A stretch of DNA of 64,000 nucleotides from Rhabdaerophilum calidifontis (lineage in GTDB: Bacteria > Pseudomonadota > Alphaproteobacteria > Rhizobiales > Beijerinckiaceae). The stretch is from NCBI RefSeq assembly GCF_008641065.1, contig NZ_VTRS01000001.1:310001-374000 (forward strand), given 5' to 3'. Of the stretch, positions 47,116 to 59,204 are shown one piece after another. The notes under the pieces are model-generated. The model made no database searches. It was not told the origin of the DNA and saw only the letters and a list, made by a program, of their open reading frames with translations. Positions within the stretch are counted from its first letter, which is position 1, and each line of letters opens with the position of its first letter. The position numbers were made by a program, and so were the translations under genes.

Positions 47116-48201
47116 ATGTCCGAATTCGTTCTGCCCCAGGAGAAGCTCGATGCGATCCTCGCCCGTGACGCTGCGATCGCGCGGGAACTGGAGGGCGCGA
47201 GCGATCCGGCGCAGATCGTCGCGCTGAGCCGGGAGGCGTCGCAGCTCCAGGGGATCGTCGCGGCAATCGGCGCCTGGCGGCGGGTTTCGGCCGAGCGGGC
47301 GGAGGCGGCGGCACTCATCGAAGACCCCACGCTCGACCCGGAGATGCGTGCGCTCGCCGAGGAGGAGCAGGGGCGGCTCGCGGCCGAGCAGGAGCGGCTC
47401 GCCCAGGCGATTCGCGTCGCGCTGCTGCCGAAGGATGCCGCCGACGAGCGTTCGGTGATCCTCGAGGTGCGGGCGGGCACCGGCGGCGACGAGGCGGCGC
47501 TGTTCGCGGGCGATCTGTTCCGCATGTATCAGCGCTATGCCGATCTGCGCGGCTGGAAGGTCGAACTCGTCTCGGCGAGCGAGGGCGCGATGGGGGGCTT
47601 CAAGGAGATCATCGCCGAGATCCATGGCGAGGGCGTCTTCGCGCGGCTCAAGTTCGAATCGGGCGTGCATCGCGTGCAGCGCGTGCCGGATACCGAGGCT
47701 TCGGGGCGCATTCACACCTCGGCGGCGACGGTCGCGGTGCTGCCGCTCGCCGAGGAGGTCGATCTCGCGATCAACGAGAGCGACCTGCGGATCGACACGA
47801 TGCGCGCCGGCGGCGCCGGGGGACAGCATGTCAACAAGACCGAATCGGCCGTGCGCATCACCCATCTGCCGAGCGGGCTCGCGGTTGTCGTGCAGGACGA
47901 GCGCTCCCAGCACCGCAATCGCCAGAAGGCGATGGCGATCCTGCGCTCGCGGCTGTTCGAGATGGAGCGGCAGCGGCTCGCCGATGCCCGCGCGGCCGAT
48001 CGCAGGGTGCAGGTCGGCTCCGGCGACCGTTCCGAGCGCATCCGCACCTATAATTTTCCGCAGGGGCGCGTGACCGATCACCGGATCAACCTGACGCTCT
48101 ACAAGCTCGATCAGGTGATCGAGGGGTCGGGGCTTGACGAGCTGATCGAGGCGCTGGTGACCGAGCACCAGGCGCGGCTCCTGGCCGGGGACGCGGCGTG
48201 A
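47116..48201 (+). CDS. prfA: peptide chain release factor 1
   Basis: 361 residues. The GGQ tripeptide lies at 235-237 in [22 protein letters not shown]; the codon-recognition region includes the family PxT-like area [22 protein letters not shown]. It releases proteins at UAA and UAG. The glutamine Q237 is the methylation site of PrmC, whose gene overlaps its stop by four bases. prfA starts 20 bp after ptsP. Confidence 0.97.
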   Translation: MSEFVLPQEKLDAILARDAAIARELEGASDPAQIVALSREASQLQGIVAAIGAWRRVSAERAEAAALIEDPTLDPEMRALAEEEQGRLAAEQERLAQAIRVALLPKDAADERSVILEVRAGTGGDEAALFAGDLFRMYQRYADLRGWKVELVSASEGAMGGFKEIIAEIHGEGVFARLKFESGVHRVQRVPDTEASGRIHTSAATVAVLPLAEEVDLAINESDLRIDTMRAGGAGGQHVNKTESAVRITHLPSGLAVVVQDERSQHRNRQKAMAILRSRLFEMERQRLADARAADRRVQVGSGDRSERIRTYNFPQGRVTDHRINLTLYKLDQVIEGSGLDELIEALVTEHQARLLAGDAA

Positions 48202-49112
48202 GCGCGCCGCCCGGCGCCGGGATCGCGCTCACCGCCGAGACCACGCTCGGCGCGGCGCTGGCTGCGATCGCGGCCCGCCTCGCCGAGGCCGGGATCGAGG
48301 AGCCGCGCCGCGAGGCGCGGCTGCTGCTCGCCGCCGCGATCGACACGGATCTCGCGGCGCTGATCGCGCGGGAATCGATGCCGCTCGGCGGCCGGGCCGG
48401 CGCGGTCGAGGCCATGCTCCGGCGCCGTTTGGCGCGCGAGCCGCTCTCCCGCATTCTCGGGCGGCGGGAATTCCACGGGCTCGGTTTTCGCCTCAATGCC
48501 GCGACGCTCGATCCGCGCCCGGATACCGAGACGCTGGTCGATGCGGTTCTGGCGGCGATCGATGCCGGAGGAGGCCGCAGCGCGGCGCTGTCGATCCTCG
48601 ATCTCGGCACGGGAAGCGGCGCCATCCTCCTGGCGCTGCTCCATCTTCTGCCGGCGGCGCGGGGGCTCGGGGTGGATCTCGCACCCGAGGCGCTGGCCAT
48701 GGCGGCGGAGAATGCCGCCGCGCTCGGCCTTGCCGCCCGCGCCCGCTTCATGCAAGGCGATCTTTTCGAGGGGCTCGGCGCGGCGCGCTTCGATATCCTG
48801 GTCTCCAACCCGCCCTATATCGAAACGGCGGTGCTCGCGGCGCTCGATCCCGAGGTGCGCGACCATGATCCGCGCCTCGCGCTCGATGGCGGGGCCGACG
48901 GGCTCGCATTCTACCGGCGGATCGCCGCCGGAGCCGGGGCGCATCTCCGGCCCGGGGGGCTTGTCGCGCTCGAAATCGGGCGTGGCCAGGCGATGCCGGT
49001 GGCGGCCATGCTGGCGGCGGCGGGAATCACCGACATCGCCACGCGCCGCGATCTCGGCGGGATCACGCGCGTCGTCCTCGGACGGGTGGCGATGCCCGCC
49101 GCGGGGGGCTGA
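48198..49112 (+). CDS. prmC: release factor glutamine methyltransferase
   Basis: 304 residues. The N-terminal helical domain ends in [18 protein letters not shown]; the SAM site is [16 protein letters not shown]; the catalytic N204-P-P-Y motif (SNPPYIE) binds the substrate amide. It methylates the GGQ glutamine of RF1 and RF2. ATG/stop overlap (ATGA with GTGA-type context) couples it to prfA. The start at 48198 gives the expected N-terminus. Confidence 0.95.
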   Translation: MSAPPGAGIALTAETTLGAALAAIAARLAEAGIEEPRREARLLLAAAIDTDLAALIARESMPLGGRAGAVEAMLRRRLAREPLSRILGRREFHGLGFRLNAATLDPRPDTETLVDAVLAAIDAGGGRSAALSILDLGTGSGAILLALLHLLPAARGLGVDLAPEALAMAAENAAALGLAARARFMQGDLFEGLGAARFDILVSNPPYIETAVLAALDPEVRDHDPRLALDGGADGLAFYRRIAAGAGAHLRPGGLVALEIGRGQAMPVAAMLAAAGITDIATRRDLGGITRVVLGRVAMPAAGG

Positions 49113-49412
49113 AACGCGCCGGATTCCGGCCCGCGCCGGAACGGGGCGCTTGCCATCACCCGGTCCGCGCGCTAAGGAGAGCACCGGTGACGCGAACGGG
49201 GCGGGTGTGATCGGGTCCAGCGCCGGATCGGACCATCGCGAAGTCACCAGTTTTCCGACATCCAGACCCGCGCGCCGCGCGGCATCTCGAGGCGGATCGC
49301 AATCCCGGCAGGCGGGCCCGACACGCGCCAGAACTGCCGGTGCCATGCGGGGGCGGGCTCCGGCGCGGCCGGAAACTCCGGATTTGACCGGTTTAGGGCA
49401 GCTGAGACACAG
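49113..49412. other. 300-bp gap between prmC and the DUF4167 gene
   Basis: Probably the promoter region of the DUF4167 gene; no clean -35/-10 pair was found, though TTGACC occurs at 49384-49389. A 68-codon minus-strand ORF (49450-49244) crosses most of the gap, with a Trp-rich end (WHRQFWRVSG, VWMSENW); no family recognised, not annotated as a gene. Confidence 0.4.
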
Positions 49413-50225
49413 ATGAGACCAGGACAGAACAAGCGCATGCGCGGCCGCAATCGGCGCGGGCCGAACCCCCTGACGCGCTCCTATGAGTCGAACGGCCCCG
49501 ATGTGAAGGTGCGCGGCACCGCGCAGCACATCGCCGAGAAATACACCCAGCTCGCGCGCGACGCCCATGCCTCCGGAGATCCCGTGATGGCGGAAAGCTA
49601 TCTCCAGCATGCCGAGCATTATTACCGGCTGATCGCCGCCGCCATGCAGGCGCAGCAGGCGCAGCAATCCGGCAATGGTGACGAGCGCTACGACGAAGAC
49701 GAGGATTTCGATCCCGCCTCCGACCGCTTCACCTTCCGCCCCGTCCAGCAGCACCAGCCCCAGCAGGTCGGCCAGTTCCAGCCCTATGCCGGTGAGTCGG
49801 GCGAGGCCGGCGAGGGCGAGGAGGTTGAGTCGCGCCCGCAGCAGCAGGGCGGCCAGCCGCGTTTCGGCCAGGACCGGCCGCGCCACCAGGACAGGCGCAA
49901 CGGCCGCGGGCAGGAACGCCAGCCTTTCGAGCGCCCCGCGCATGATCGTCCTGCCAGCGAGCGTCCGGCCTTCGACTCGAATCGCCCGCGCCGGCCGCAG
50001 GCCGATCCCGGCGCCGGGGAACAGCCGGTGCTGCCGGCCTTCCTGACCGCGCCGGCGCGGCCGGCGCCGGCCGAGGCTGAGGATGCCGGTGAGCCCATGT
50101 CCGGCGGCGATGACGAGGGCGGCCGCTCGCCGTTCCGCACCCGTCGCCGGCGGCGGGGGCGCGGCGCGCGCGAAGGTGGCGATGAGGCGCCGCTCGCGGT
50201 GGAAGGCGCGTCCGACGAGGGCTGA
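49413..50225 (+). CDS. DUF4167 domain protein, basic low-complexity tail
   Basis: 270 residues. The conserved N-terminal domain (RGRNRRGPNPLTRSYESNGPDVKVRGTAQHIAEKYTQLARDAHASGDPVMAESYLQHAEHYYRLI, ends diagnostic) is the DUF4167 signature. The rest is disordered: Gln-rich (QQHQPQQVGQFQP), then Arg-rich and ending RTRRRRRGRG plus acidic residues. Alphaproteobacterial-specific; the Arg-rich composition suggests nucleic-acid binding. prmC-DUF4167-clpB is a conserved order. Starts at the first ATG after the gap. Confidence 0.9.
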   Translation: MRPGQNKRMRGRNRRGPNPLTRSYESNGPDVKVRGTAQHIAEKYTQLARDAHASGDPVMAESYLQHAEHYYRLIAAAMQAQQAQQSGNGDERYDEDEDFDPASDRFTFRPVQQHQPQQVGQFQPYAGESGEAGEGEEVESRPQQQGGQPRFGQDRPRHQDRRNGRGQERQPFERPAHDRPASERPAFDSNRPRRPQADPGAGEQPVLPAFLTAPARPAPAEAEDAGEPMSGGDDEGGRSPFRTRRRRRGRGAREGGDEAPLAVEGASDEG

Positions 50226-50429
50226 GCCGGCCCGACGCTTCTCTTGGCGTCCTCCGGGGCGCCTTTGGCCCTCCTTTGGTTCCTCCCTTGACGGGATGAC
50301 GATGCGATATGGCCGGGCGAAGCTTTTCGCGCCGCCGACCCTTTTGTTGCGCCTTCGCAACACCTACATGAGCGTGGTCGGATTGCCGCCGTGCGGGATC
50401 CGCAACTTCGCCTCGTGGAAGGGAAGAGC

Positions 50430-53060
<2,631 letters not shown>

Positions 53061-53154
53061 CCCTGACAAAGCCTGACAGGGGGCGGGGTTTCCGGGGTAG
53101 CGTGCCTCGGATAGGAAGGGAGCGGGGCATGGCCCCGCTTCCTCCGCGCCGGCC

Positions 53155-54057
53155 TTGCCGGCCAACCTGCCGGATCCTGCCTTGCCAGCCCTGTCGCTCA
53201 TCGCGGTTGCGCCCGCGATCTTCGTCCTGATCTGGTCGACCGGCTGGATCGTCGCGAAATACGCCGCGCCCTTCGCCGATCCGCTGACCTTTCTCACCCT
53301 GCGCTATGCCTGCGCCTTCGTGCTGATGGCGCTGATCGCGCTGGCCGCAAGGGCGGAATGGCCGGCGCGCCGCGCCGGCTACGGCCATGCGCTGGCGAGC
53401 GGGGTGTTCCTGCATGCGCTTTATCTCGGCGGGGTATGGTGGGCGGTGAAACACGGGCTGCCGGCCGGGATCTCGGCGCTGATCGCCGCGGTCCAGCCGC
53501 TGATGACCGCCGCCCTCGCCCCGCATCTCGCCGGCGAGCGCGTCCGTCCGCTCCAGTTCGCGGGGATCGTCCTCGGCTTCCTCGGGGTGCTCGGCGTCAT
53601 CGCGCCGAAGCTCATGGGAACCGGCGGGCTCGATGGGCTGATCCTGCCGCTGCTGATCAACGCGCTGGCGATGCTGGCGGTGACGCTCGGCACCTTCTAC
53701 CAGAAGCGTTTCATCGCCACCGGGGACCTGCGCGTCGTCTCGGCGCTGCAATATGCCGGCGCCTTCCTGGCGACGCTGCCGGCGGCCCTGCTGCTGGAGC
53801 CGCTCCGGATCGAGAACAGGCCGGAGATCTGGATCGCGCTTGCCTGGTCGGTCATCCCGCTGTCGATCGGCGCCATCTGGCTGATGCTGATCATGATCCG
53901 CCGCGGCGCGGTGTCGAAAGTCGCGGCCTTGATCTATCTGATCCCTCCCACGGCGGCGATCGAGGCCTATTTCATGTTCGGCGAGACGCTGAACCCGTTG
54001 CAGATGGCGGCCATGGCGGTGGCGGCGCTCGGCGTCTACCTTGCCACGCGGCCGTGA
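53155..54057 (+). CDS. EamA/DMT-family transporter
   Basis: 300 residues, ten hydrophobic spans in two EamA repeats (IFVLIWSTGWIVAKYAAPFADPLTFLTLRYA begins the first; LINALAMLAVTLGTFYQKRF the second). It exports or imports small metabolites; substrate unknown. There is no in-frame ATG or GTG; the TTG at 53155 (or 53182) is assumed. A good ribosome-binding site (GGAAGGGA, 53114-53121) precedes an ATG at 53129 in a different frame, see findings. Confidence 0.8.
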   Translation: MPANLPDPALPALSLIAVAPAIFVLIWSTGWIVAKYAAPFADPLTFLTLRYACAFVLMALIALAARAEWPARRAGYGHALASGVFLHALYLGGVWWAVKHGLPAGISALIAAVQPLMTAALAPHLAGERVRPLQFAGIVLGFLGVLGVIAPKLMGTGGLDGLILPLLINALAMLAVTLGTFYQKRFIATGDLRVVSALQYAGAFLATLPAALLLEPLRIENRPEIWIALAWSVIPLSIGAIWLMLIMIRRGAVSKVAALIYLIPPTAAIEAYFMFGETLNPLQMAAMAVAALGVYLATRP

Positions 54058-54115
54058 ATCGGGCGGGACCGGCCATCGTCAGCCCACCCGCTTCGCCGAT
54101 CTCGAGGATCCGACC

Positions 54116-54622
54116 ATGCGCGACCCCCATCTTCACCCCGCCTTCGCGCCGCGTTCGCTGGCGTTGCTCGTGCCGGCTCTGCTGCCGTCGGTGATCGCGA
54201 GCATGCTCGGCTCGATGGTGACGGCCCCGGCGCTCGGCAGCTGGTATGCGGCGCTCCAGAAGCCGGTGTTCACGCCGCCGAACATCGTCTTTCCCCTGGT
54301 CTGGACCTTTCTCTTCGCGCTGATGGCGCTGTCGTTCTGGCGCATCCTGCGCGCCCGGCCCGAGGCCGGACCAAAGCGCGATGCGATTCTCGCCTTTGCC
54401 GGCCAGATGCTGCTCAATGTCGCCTGGTCCTATGCCTTTTTCGGCCTGCGCGCGCCGCTCGCGGGCATGGTCGTCGTCGCGCTGCTCTTCATCGCGGTGG
54501 CGCTGACCATCCGCCATTTCCGGCCGATCGACCCGGCAGCGGCCTATGCGCTCACGCCCTATCTTGCCTGGGTCGGCTTCGCGATGGTGCTGAACGGCGC
54601 GATCGTGATCCTCAACCCGTGA
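54116..54622 (+). CDS. tspO: TspO/MBR family tryptophan-rich protein
   Basis: 168 residues, five membrane spans. Family blocks: GSWYAALQKPVFTPPNIVFPLVWTFLFALMALSFW and NVAWSYAFFGLR, with the conserved Trp/Pro residues that form the tetrapyrrole pocket. TspO binds porphyrins and modulates oxygen- and light-regulated gene expression in Rhodobacter. The ATG at 54116 is preceded by GAGGAT. The N-terminal extension (about 20 residues) is longer than usual. Confidence 0.93.
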   Translation: MRDPHLHPAFAPRSLALLVPALLPSVIASMLGSMVTAPALGSWYAALQKPVFTPPNIVFPLVWTFLFALMALSFWRILRARPEAGPKRDAILAFAGQMLLNVAWSYAFFGLRAPLAGMVVVALLFIAVALTIRHFRPIDPAAAYALTPYLAWVGFAMVLNGAIVILNP

Positions 54623-54662
54623 TGCGGGGCGATTGCGGAGCGGGATCGCCTTACGGGCGCGC

Positions 54663-55037
54663 TCAGAGCCCGCGCGCCTCGACGACCGCCCGGATCGCGG
54701 CGCGGAACTCGGCGAGCGGGAAGGGCTTGGTCAGCACATCCTCGACCAGGCCCTGCAATTCGCGCGCGCGCTCGCGCTGTTCGGCATAGCCGGTCATCAG
54801 CACGATCGGGAAGCCTGGCCGCTCGGCGGCGATCTTGAGCGTCAGCGCGATGCCATCCATCACCGGCATGCGGATATCCGAGACCATCATCTGGAAGGCG
54901 GGCTCGGCGGCGAGGAAGCATTCGAGCGCCTCGGCGCCGTCGCTGGCCTCGGTCACGGCATGGCCGTCGAGGCGGAGTGCACGGGCCAGCGGCTCGCGCA
55001 CGGAGGATTCGTCGTCGACCAGCAGGATGCGCGCCAT
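54663..55037 (-). CDS. cpdR: CpdR-like single-domain response regulator
   Basis: 124 residues, one receiver domain. The acidic pair is D8-D9, the phosphorylation site D54 (VSDIRMPVMDGIAL), the Lys in LTKPF. The sequence MARILLVDDESSVREPLARAL...VMDGIALTLKIAAERP and LMTGYAEQRERARELQGLVEDVLTKPF are closest to CpdR, which primes ClpXP for cell-cycle proteolysis when unphosphorylated. No output domain. Divergence from Caulobacter CpdR leaves some doubt. It follows hpt by 12 bp. Confidence 0.75.
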   Translation of the reverse strand: MARILLVDDESSVREPLARALRLDGHAVTEASDGAEALECFLAAEPAFQMMVSDIRMPVMDGIALTLKIAAERPGFPIVLMTGYAEQRERARELQGLVEDVLTKPFPLAEFRAAIRAVVEARGL

Positions 55038-55049
55038 GCTTCCCGGCCC

Positions 55050-55616
55050 TCAGTTCTCGATGATCCCGACATAGGGCAATTCGCGGAATTTATGCGCGAC
55101 ATCCATGCCATAGCCGACGAGAAAATGATCGGGCGCCTCGAAGCCGATGAAATCCGCCTCGAACTGCACCGCGCGCGGCACCGGTTTCTCGATCAGCACG
55201 GCGCTCATCACCCGCCGGGCGCCCCGCGCGGCGAGCAGATCCTTGGCGAAGGCAAGCGTCCGGCCGGATTCGAGGATGTCGTCGATGATCAGCACGTCGC
55301 GATTCTCGACATGGTTGTCGATATCCTTGACGATCGTCACCTGCCCCGAGGAGGACATGCCGGAATGGTAGCTTGCGAGCTGCATGAACTCGACGCTCGG
55401 CGCCAGCCCGGCGCGGTGCAGCGCCCGCAGAAGATCGGCGGCGAAGATGAAGCTCCCGCGCAGGATGGCGACGACGAGCAGGTCGACCGGCGCCGCGTCG
55501 CGGATCTCGGCCGCGAGGGTTTCGACGCGCGCGGCGATCTCGGCCGCGTCGAACAGGACATGGATCCGGTGCGCGCCGGCGATGTCGCCCGGCTCCTCGG
55601 CAATCTTGGTGGTCAA
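55050..55616 (-). CDS. hpt: hypoxanthine phosphoribosyltransferase
   Basis: 188 residues. The PRPP-binding motif is VLIIDDILESGRTLAFAKDLL, with the earlier PPi loop LVVAILRGSFIFAADLLRAL. It salvages hypoxanthine (and guanine) to the nucleotide. It is 12 bp upstream of cpdR in the same direction. ATG at 55616 is normal for the family. Confidence 0.94.
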   Translation of the reverse strand: MTTKIAEEPGDIAGAHRIHVLFDAAEIAARVETLAAEIRDAAPVDLLVVAILRGSFIFAADLLRALHRAGLAPSVEFMQLASYHSGMSSSGQVTIVKDIDNHVENRDVLIIDDILESGRTLAFAKDLLAARGARRVMSAVLIEKPVPRAVQFEADFIGFEAPDHFLVGYGMDVAHKFRELPYVGIIEN

Positions 55617-55642
55617 GCGATGCTCCTGTCGGCTCCGCGCAC

Positions 55643-56668
55643 TCAGCGGATCGCGGCGACGATATCGTCTTTCGCGACGAATCGCACCATGACCGAGAAG
55701 GATTCCGCGGGCGGGCTCGCGAGTCGGCGCCGGAACTGCGTGGTCTCGCCCGGCGCCAGTTCCGGCTGATCGGCCGTCGCGGTCCAGACATAGATGTCCT
55801 GACCGGCCTGGTTGCGGATCGAGAGCCGGAGGACCGGAATCTTCATCGGCTGCCGGGTCGGGTTGACGATCGTGCCGGTAATCTCCAGCGTCTCGCGGTT
55901 CTCCTCGGCGACGAGACGGCCATGGACATCGCGGATATCGAGCCCGCGCGGGGTGATCCCGAGCCCGAACGCCTCGAAGAGCGGCGCGGTTTCCGGCACC
56001 AGCCGCACGGTTTCGTGGCGCAGCGCGACGAGTGTTGCGAAAGTGCCCAGCCCGGCGGCCATGGCCATGGCGGCGATGGGGCGGAACCGCGACGGCTTCT
56101 CGATCGGGCGGTGATGCGCGTCGGTGGCGCGCAGACGCTTCTCGCGCCGGCGGGCGCGCGCTTCGACGGTGGCGTCCTCGCTGGCGGAGGCGATGGCGGC
56201 ATCCTGATCGCGCGCGAGCGATTCGGCGTCGAAGGCGGGCAGGTCTTCCAGCGCGGAGGTCTCGGCGGGCGGCGCGTCGGCAGGAGCGGAAGCGGCCGGC
56301 ACCGATTCGCCGCTGCTGCCGGCCGTCTCCTCGGCGAACAGTGCTTCGAGTTCCTCGGGCGAGATATCGCCGCCAGCCTCCTGGGAGGCGGGCACAGCCT
56401 GGTCGCCGCCCGCACCCTGGGTTTCGAGTGCCTGCAGGGGCTCGCGCGTGTCCAGGGGTTCTGCGGCGGGTGGCGGCGCATAGCGTGCCGCGCCGGCATT
56501 GATCGCGAGATTGGCGAGCGGATTGATCGGCCCGGCATCGCGCATCGGATCGTCCGCTTCCCAGACCGTGCGACAGGTGGCGCAGCGGACCCTGCGCGGC
56601 CCCTCCGCGAACAGCGCCCCGTCGAGATCGTGGAGTGTGTCACAATTCGGACAGCGGATCAGCGCCAT
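55643..56668 (-). CDS. MJ0042 zinc-ribbon, single-span membrane protein
   Basis: 341 residues from the ATG at 56668 (a GTG at 56707 would add 13). The N-terminus is a zinc ribbon MALIRCPNCDTLHDLDGALF...RRVRCATCRTVW. An acidic Ala/Glu-rich disordered middle precedes a basic stretch and one membrane span (FRPIAAMAMAAGLGTFATLVAL), then a periplasmic beta domain (TGTIVNPTRQPMKIPVLRLSIRNQAGQDIYVW). The family sits divergently from ftsE in alphaproteobacteria; function unknown. In line with hpt and cpdR. Confidence 0.8.
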   Translation of the reverse strand: MALIRCPNCDTLHDLDGALFAEGPRRVRCATCRTVWEADDPMRDAGPINPLANLAINAGAARYAPPPAAEPLDTREPLQALETQGAGGDQAVPASQEAGGDISPEELEALFAEETAGSSGESVPAASAPADAPPAETSALEDLPAFDAESLARDQDAAIASASEDATVEARARRREKRLRATDAHHRPIEKPSRFRPIAAMAMAAGLGTFATLVALRHETVRLVPETAPLFEAFGLGITPRGLDIRDVHGRLVAEENRETLEITGTIVNPTRQPMKIPVLRLSIRNQAGQDIYVWTATADQPELAPGETTQFRRRLASPPAESFSVMVRFVAKDDIVAAIR

Positions 56669-56784
56669 GTCGCGGTTCTGCGGCTCGAGCGATAGCAAGG
56701 GGTTCACGGCATGCGTGCCCCCCTGCTATTCCTCCCTCAAGAGCGTTAAGGGCGGGTAAAGCCTTGGTGGAAACCGGGAGATCG

Positions 56785-57501
56785 ATGCAGCCGGACGTTG
56801 AACATGCCGCCCCCTCCACCGGAGAGGAGGCGCTCTCCGAGCTTGTGCGCTTCGAGAATGTCGGCCTGCGCTACGGGATCGGCGCCGAGATCCTGCGCGA
56901 TGTCAATTTCTCGATCCATTCGCATTCCTTCCAGTTTCTGACCGGCCCGTCCGGCGCCGGCAAGACAACCCTGCTGCGGCTCATCCTCCAGACCTTGCGG
57001 CCGACGCGCGGCCGCGTCCGGCTGTTCGGGCAGAATGTCGCCGGGCTTTCCAAGGGCGAACTCGCGCATCTGCGCCGGCGTATGGGCATCGTCTTCCAGG
57101 ATTTCCGGCTGCTCGATCACCTGACGACCTATGAGAATGTCGCGCTGCCGCTGGTCGTGCAGGGCCGCGAGGAGGCGAGCTACCGCGCCGAGGTGATCGA
57201 ATTGCTGCGCTGGGTGGGGCTGGGGGACAGGATGCATGTGCCGCCGGTGATCCTCTCCGGGGGCGAGAAGCAGCGTGCGGCGATCGCGCGGGCGCTGATC
57301 GCCCAGCCGGCGCTGCTGCTCGCCGACGAACCGACGGGCAATGTCGATCCCTCGCTGGCACGCCGCCTGCTCCGGCTGTTCATCGAACTCAACCGCACGG
57401 GAACCGCCGTGGTGATCGCGACGCATGATCTGCCGCTGATGGATCTCGTCGATGCGCGCCGCCTCGTGCTCGCGGAAGGGCATCTGCATATCTATGATTG
57501 A
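56785..57501 (+). CDS. ftsE: cell division ATP-binding protein FtsE
   Basis: 238 residues. Walker A is GPSGAGKTTLLRLIL, signature LSGGEKQRAAIARAL, Walker B LLADEPTGNVD. With FtsX it forms the divisome ABC complex that regulates peptidoglycan hydrolases. The ATG follows GGGAG (56776-56780). An N-terminal extension of about 22 residues precedes the fold. Its stop overlaps ftsX by 8 bp. Confidence 0.95.
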   Translation: MQPDVEHAAPSTGEEALSELVRFENVGLRYGIGAEILRDVNFSIHSHSFQFLTGPSGAGKTTLLRLILQTLRPTRGRVRLFGQNVAGLSKGELAHLRRRMGIVFQDFRLLDHLTTYENVALPLVVQGREEASYRAEVIELLRWVGLGDRMHVPPVILSGGEKQRAAIARALIAQPALLLADEPTGNVDPSLARRLLRLFIELNRTGTAVVIATHDLPLMDLVDARRLVLAEGHLHIYD

Positions 57502-58492
57502 GGCCGCGCCCTCTTCCGCCGAAGCCGCCGAGCCGGTCGCGGACCGCGCCGGGCGGCTGCTGCGTGGCCTCGCGGAACGGCTGGGCGGCCGGGATGCCGG
57601 CGGCGGGCCGATCCTGCCGGCCAGGTCCATCGCCGGGCGGGCGCTGGTGCTCGTCATCGCCATCATGACCTTTCTCGCTGGGCTCACGGCCGGCGCGGTG
57701 CATCTCGTCGCCGATGCCTCGGCGGATTGGTCCGGCGCTCTGGCACGGGAGATCACGCTGCAGATCCGGCCGGTTCCCGGCCGCGATATCGAGGCCGATG
57801 TGCGGCTCGCCGCCGACCTCGCCGGCCGCACGCGCGGCGTGGAGGCGGTGCGGGTATTCGCACGGAGCGAGGGCGAGAAGCTGCTCGAGCCCTGGCTCGG
57901 TGCTGGGCTCGACCTCAGCGAATTGCCAGTGCCCCGGCTGGTGGTGCTGAAGCTCGCCGCCGGCGCGGCGCCGGATTTTACGCGGCTCAAGGCCGATCTT
58001 GCCGAGCGGGTGCCGAATGCCGGGCTCGACGATCACCGGCTCTGGCTCGGCCGGCTGAAGACCATGGCGGACACGGCGGTGCTGATCGGCCTCGCGATCC
58101 TCGCGCTGGTGCTGACGGCGACCGGGCTCGCGGTGGCTTTCGCGACGCGCGGCGCCATGGCCGGCACGGCGCAGATCATCGACGTGCTGCATCTCGTCGG
58201 GGCCGAGGATTCCTACATCGCCGGGCAGTTCCAGCGGCATTTCCTGCGCCTCGGGCTCAGGGGCGCCGCGGTCGGCGGGGTGCTTGCGATCCTGTTCTAC
58301 CTCATGTTCTCGCTTTCCGCGCAGCATTTCGCGACGACGCCCGGCGCGGAGCAGGTCGAGGCGCTGTTCGGACGGTTCAGCCTGCCGGCGGCGGGCTATC
58401 TGTCCGTTGCGGCGATCGGCCTTGTCGTCTCGGCCGTCACCGCCATCGTCTCGCGGATGACCGTCTACCGAACGCTGAGCGGCCAGGAATGA
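57494..58492 (+). CDS. ftsX: cell division protein FtsX
   Basis: 332 residues. An N-terminal cytoplasmic stretch, span one (IAGRALVLVIAIMTFLAGLTAGAVHLV), a periplasmic domain (QIRPVPGRDIEADVRLAADLAGRTRGVEAVRVF), then three C-terminal spans. The FtsX family shows an exporter-like MacB domain. It transmits FtsE ATP hydrolysis to amidase activators. The start overlaps ftsE by 8 bp; the stop overlaps ydcF (ATGA). Confidence 0.93.
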   Translation: MIEAAPSSAEAAEPVADRAGRLLRGLAERLGGRDAGGGPILPARSIAGRALVLVIAIMTFLAGLTAGAVHLVADASADWSGALAREITLQIRPVPGRDIEADVRLAADLAGRTRGVEAVRVFARSEGEKLLEPWLGAGLDLSELPVPRLVVLKLAAGAAPDFTRLKADLAERVPNAGLDDHRLWLGRLKTMADTAVLIGLAILALVLTATGLAVAFATRGAMAGTAQIIDVLHLVGAEDSYIAGQFQRHFLRLGLRGAAVGGVLAILFYLMFSLSAQHFATTPGAEQVEALFGRFSLPAAGYLSVAAIGLVVSAVTAIVSRMTVYRTLSGQE

Positions 58493-59121
58493 CGGCGCGC
58501 TCCCCCATCCCTGGCGCGCGGCCGCCCATGCTGCGCTTCCTGCGCGTTTTCGTGCGTGTCGGGCTGCTGGTCGTGGTGCTGTCGGGGATCGGCGTCGCGC
58601 TGTTCGCGCATTCGCTCGACCGACAGGAGCGCGGCGATGTCGCGGCCGCGGACGGCATCGTCGTGCTGACCGGCGGGGCGGACCGGATCAGCGACGGGCT
58701 CGCCCTTCTCGAACGCGGCAAGGGCCGGCGCCTGTTCATTTCCGGGGTCCATGCCGGGGTGCCGACCGAGATGCTCAAGCGTCAGCATGCGGCACGCGCC
58801 GCGCTGTTCGATTGCTGCGTCGATCTCGATTTCCAGGCCCGGAACACCTACGAGAACGCGCTGGAAACCCGGCGCTGGGTGGCGGCCAACGATTTCCGTT
58901 CGCTGGTTCTCGTCACGGCTAGCTACCATCTTCCGCGCGCGCGGCTCGAATTCGAGGCGGCGATGCCGGCCGTCCTGATCCATCCCTATCCCGTGGTGCC
59001 GGAGGCGTCGCGCATCCGGCGCTGGTGGCAGGAGCCGGCTCTGATCCGCATCCTCGCCCTCGAATTCGTGAAATACTGGGCGGCCTCGCTGCGCGTGACG
59101 CTCGGGCTGCCGGGGCGGTAG
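58489..59121 (+). CDS. YdcF/SanA-family DUF218 protein
   Basis: 210 residues. One N-terminal span (VRVGLLVVVLSGIGVALFA) precedes the DUF218 core: GIVVLTGGADRISDGLALLERGKGRRLFISGVH, RNTYENALETRRW and LVLVTASYHLPRARLEFEAAMP. Related proteins influence envelope permeability and lipid carrier metabolism; the exact reaction is unknown. It is translationally coupled to ftsX and followed by plsC, a conserved order. Confidence 0.88.
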   Translation: MTARSPIPGARPPMLRFLRVFVRVGLLVVVLSGIGVALFAHSLDRQERGDVAAADGIVVLTGGADRISDGLALLERGKGRRLFISGVHAGVPTEMLKRQHAARAALFDCCVDLDFQARNTYENALETRRWVAANDFRSLVLVTASYHLPRARLEFEAAMPAVLIHPYPVVPEASRIRRWWQEPALIRILALEFVKYWAASLRVTLGLPGR

Positions 59122-59204
59122 CGTCCGGTGGACTTGTTCCGTCGGGCGCGATCGGGCAAGGAGGGCGGCCAGCCTCCACCCTTCCGAAGGAAATCGCCCG
59201 CGCG

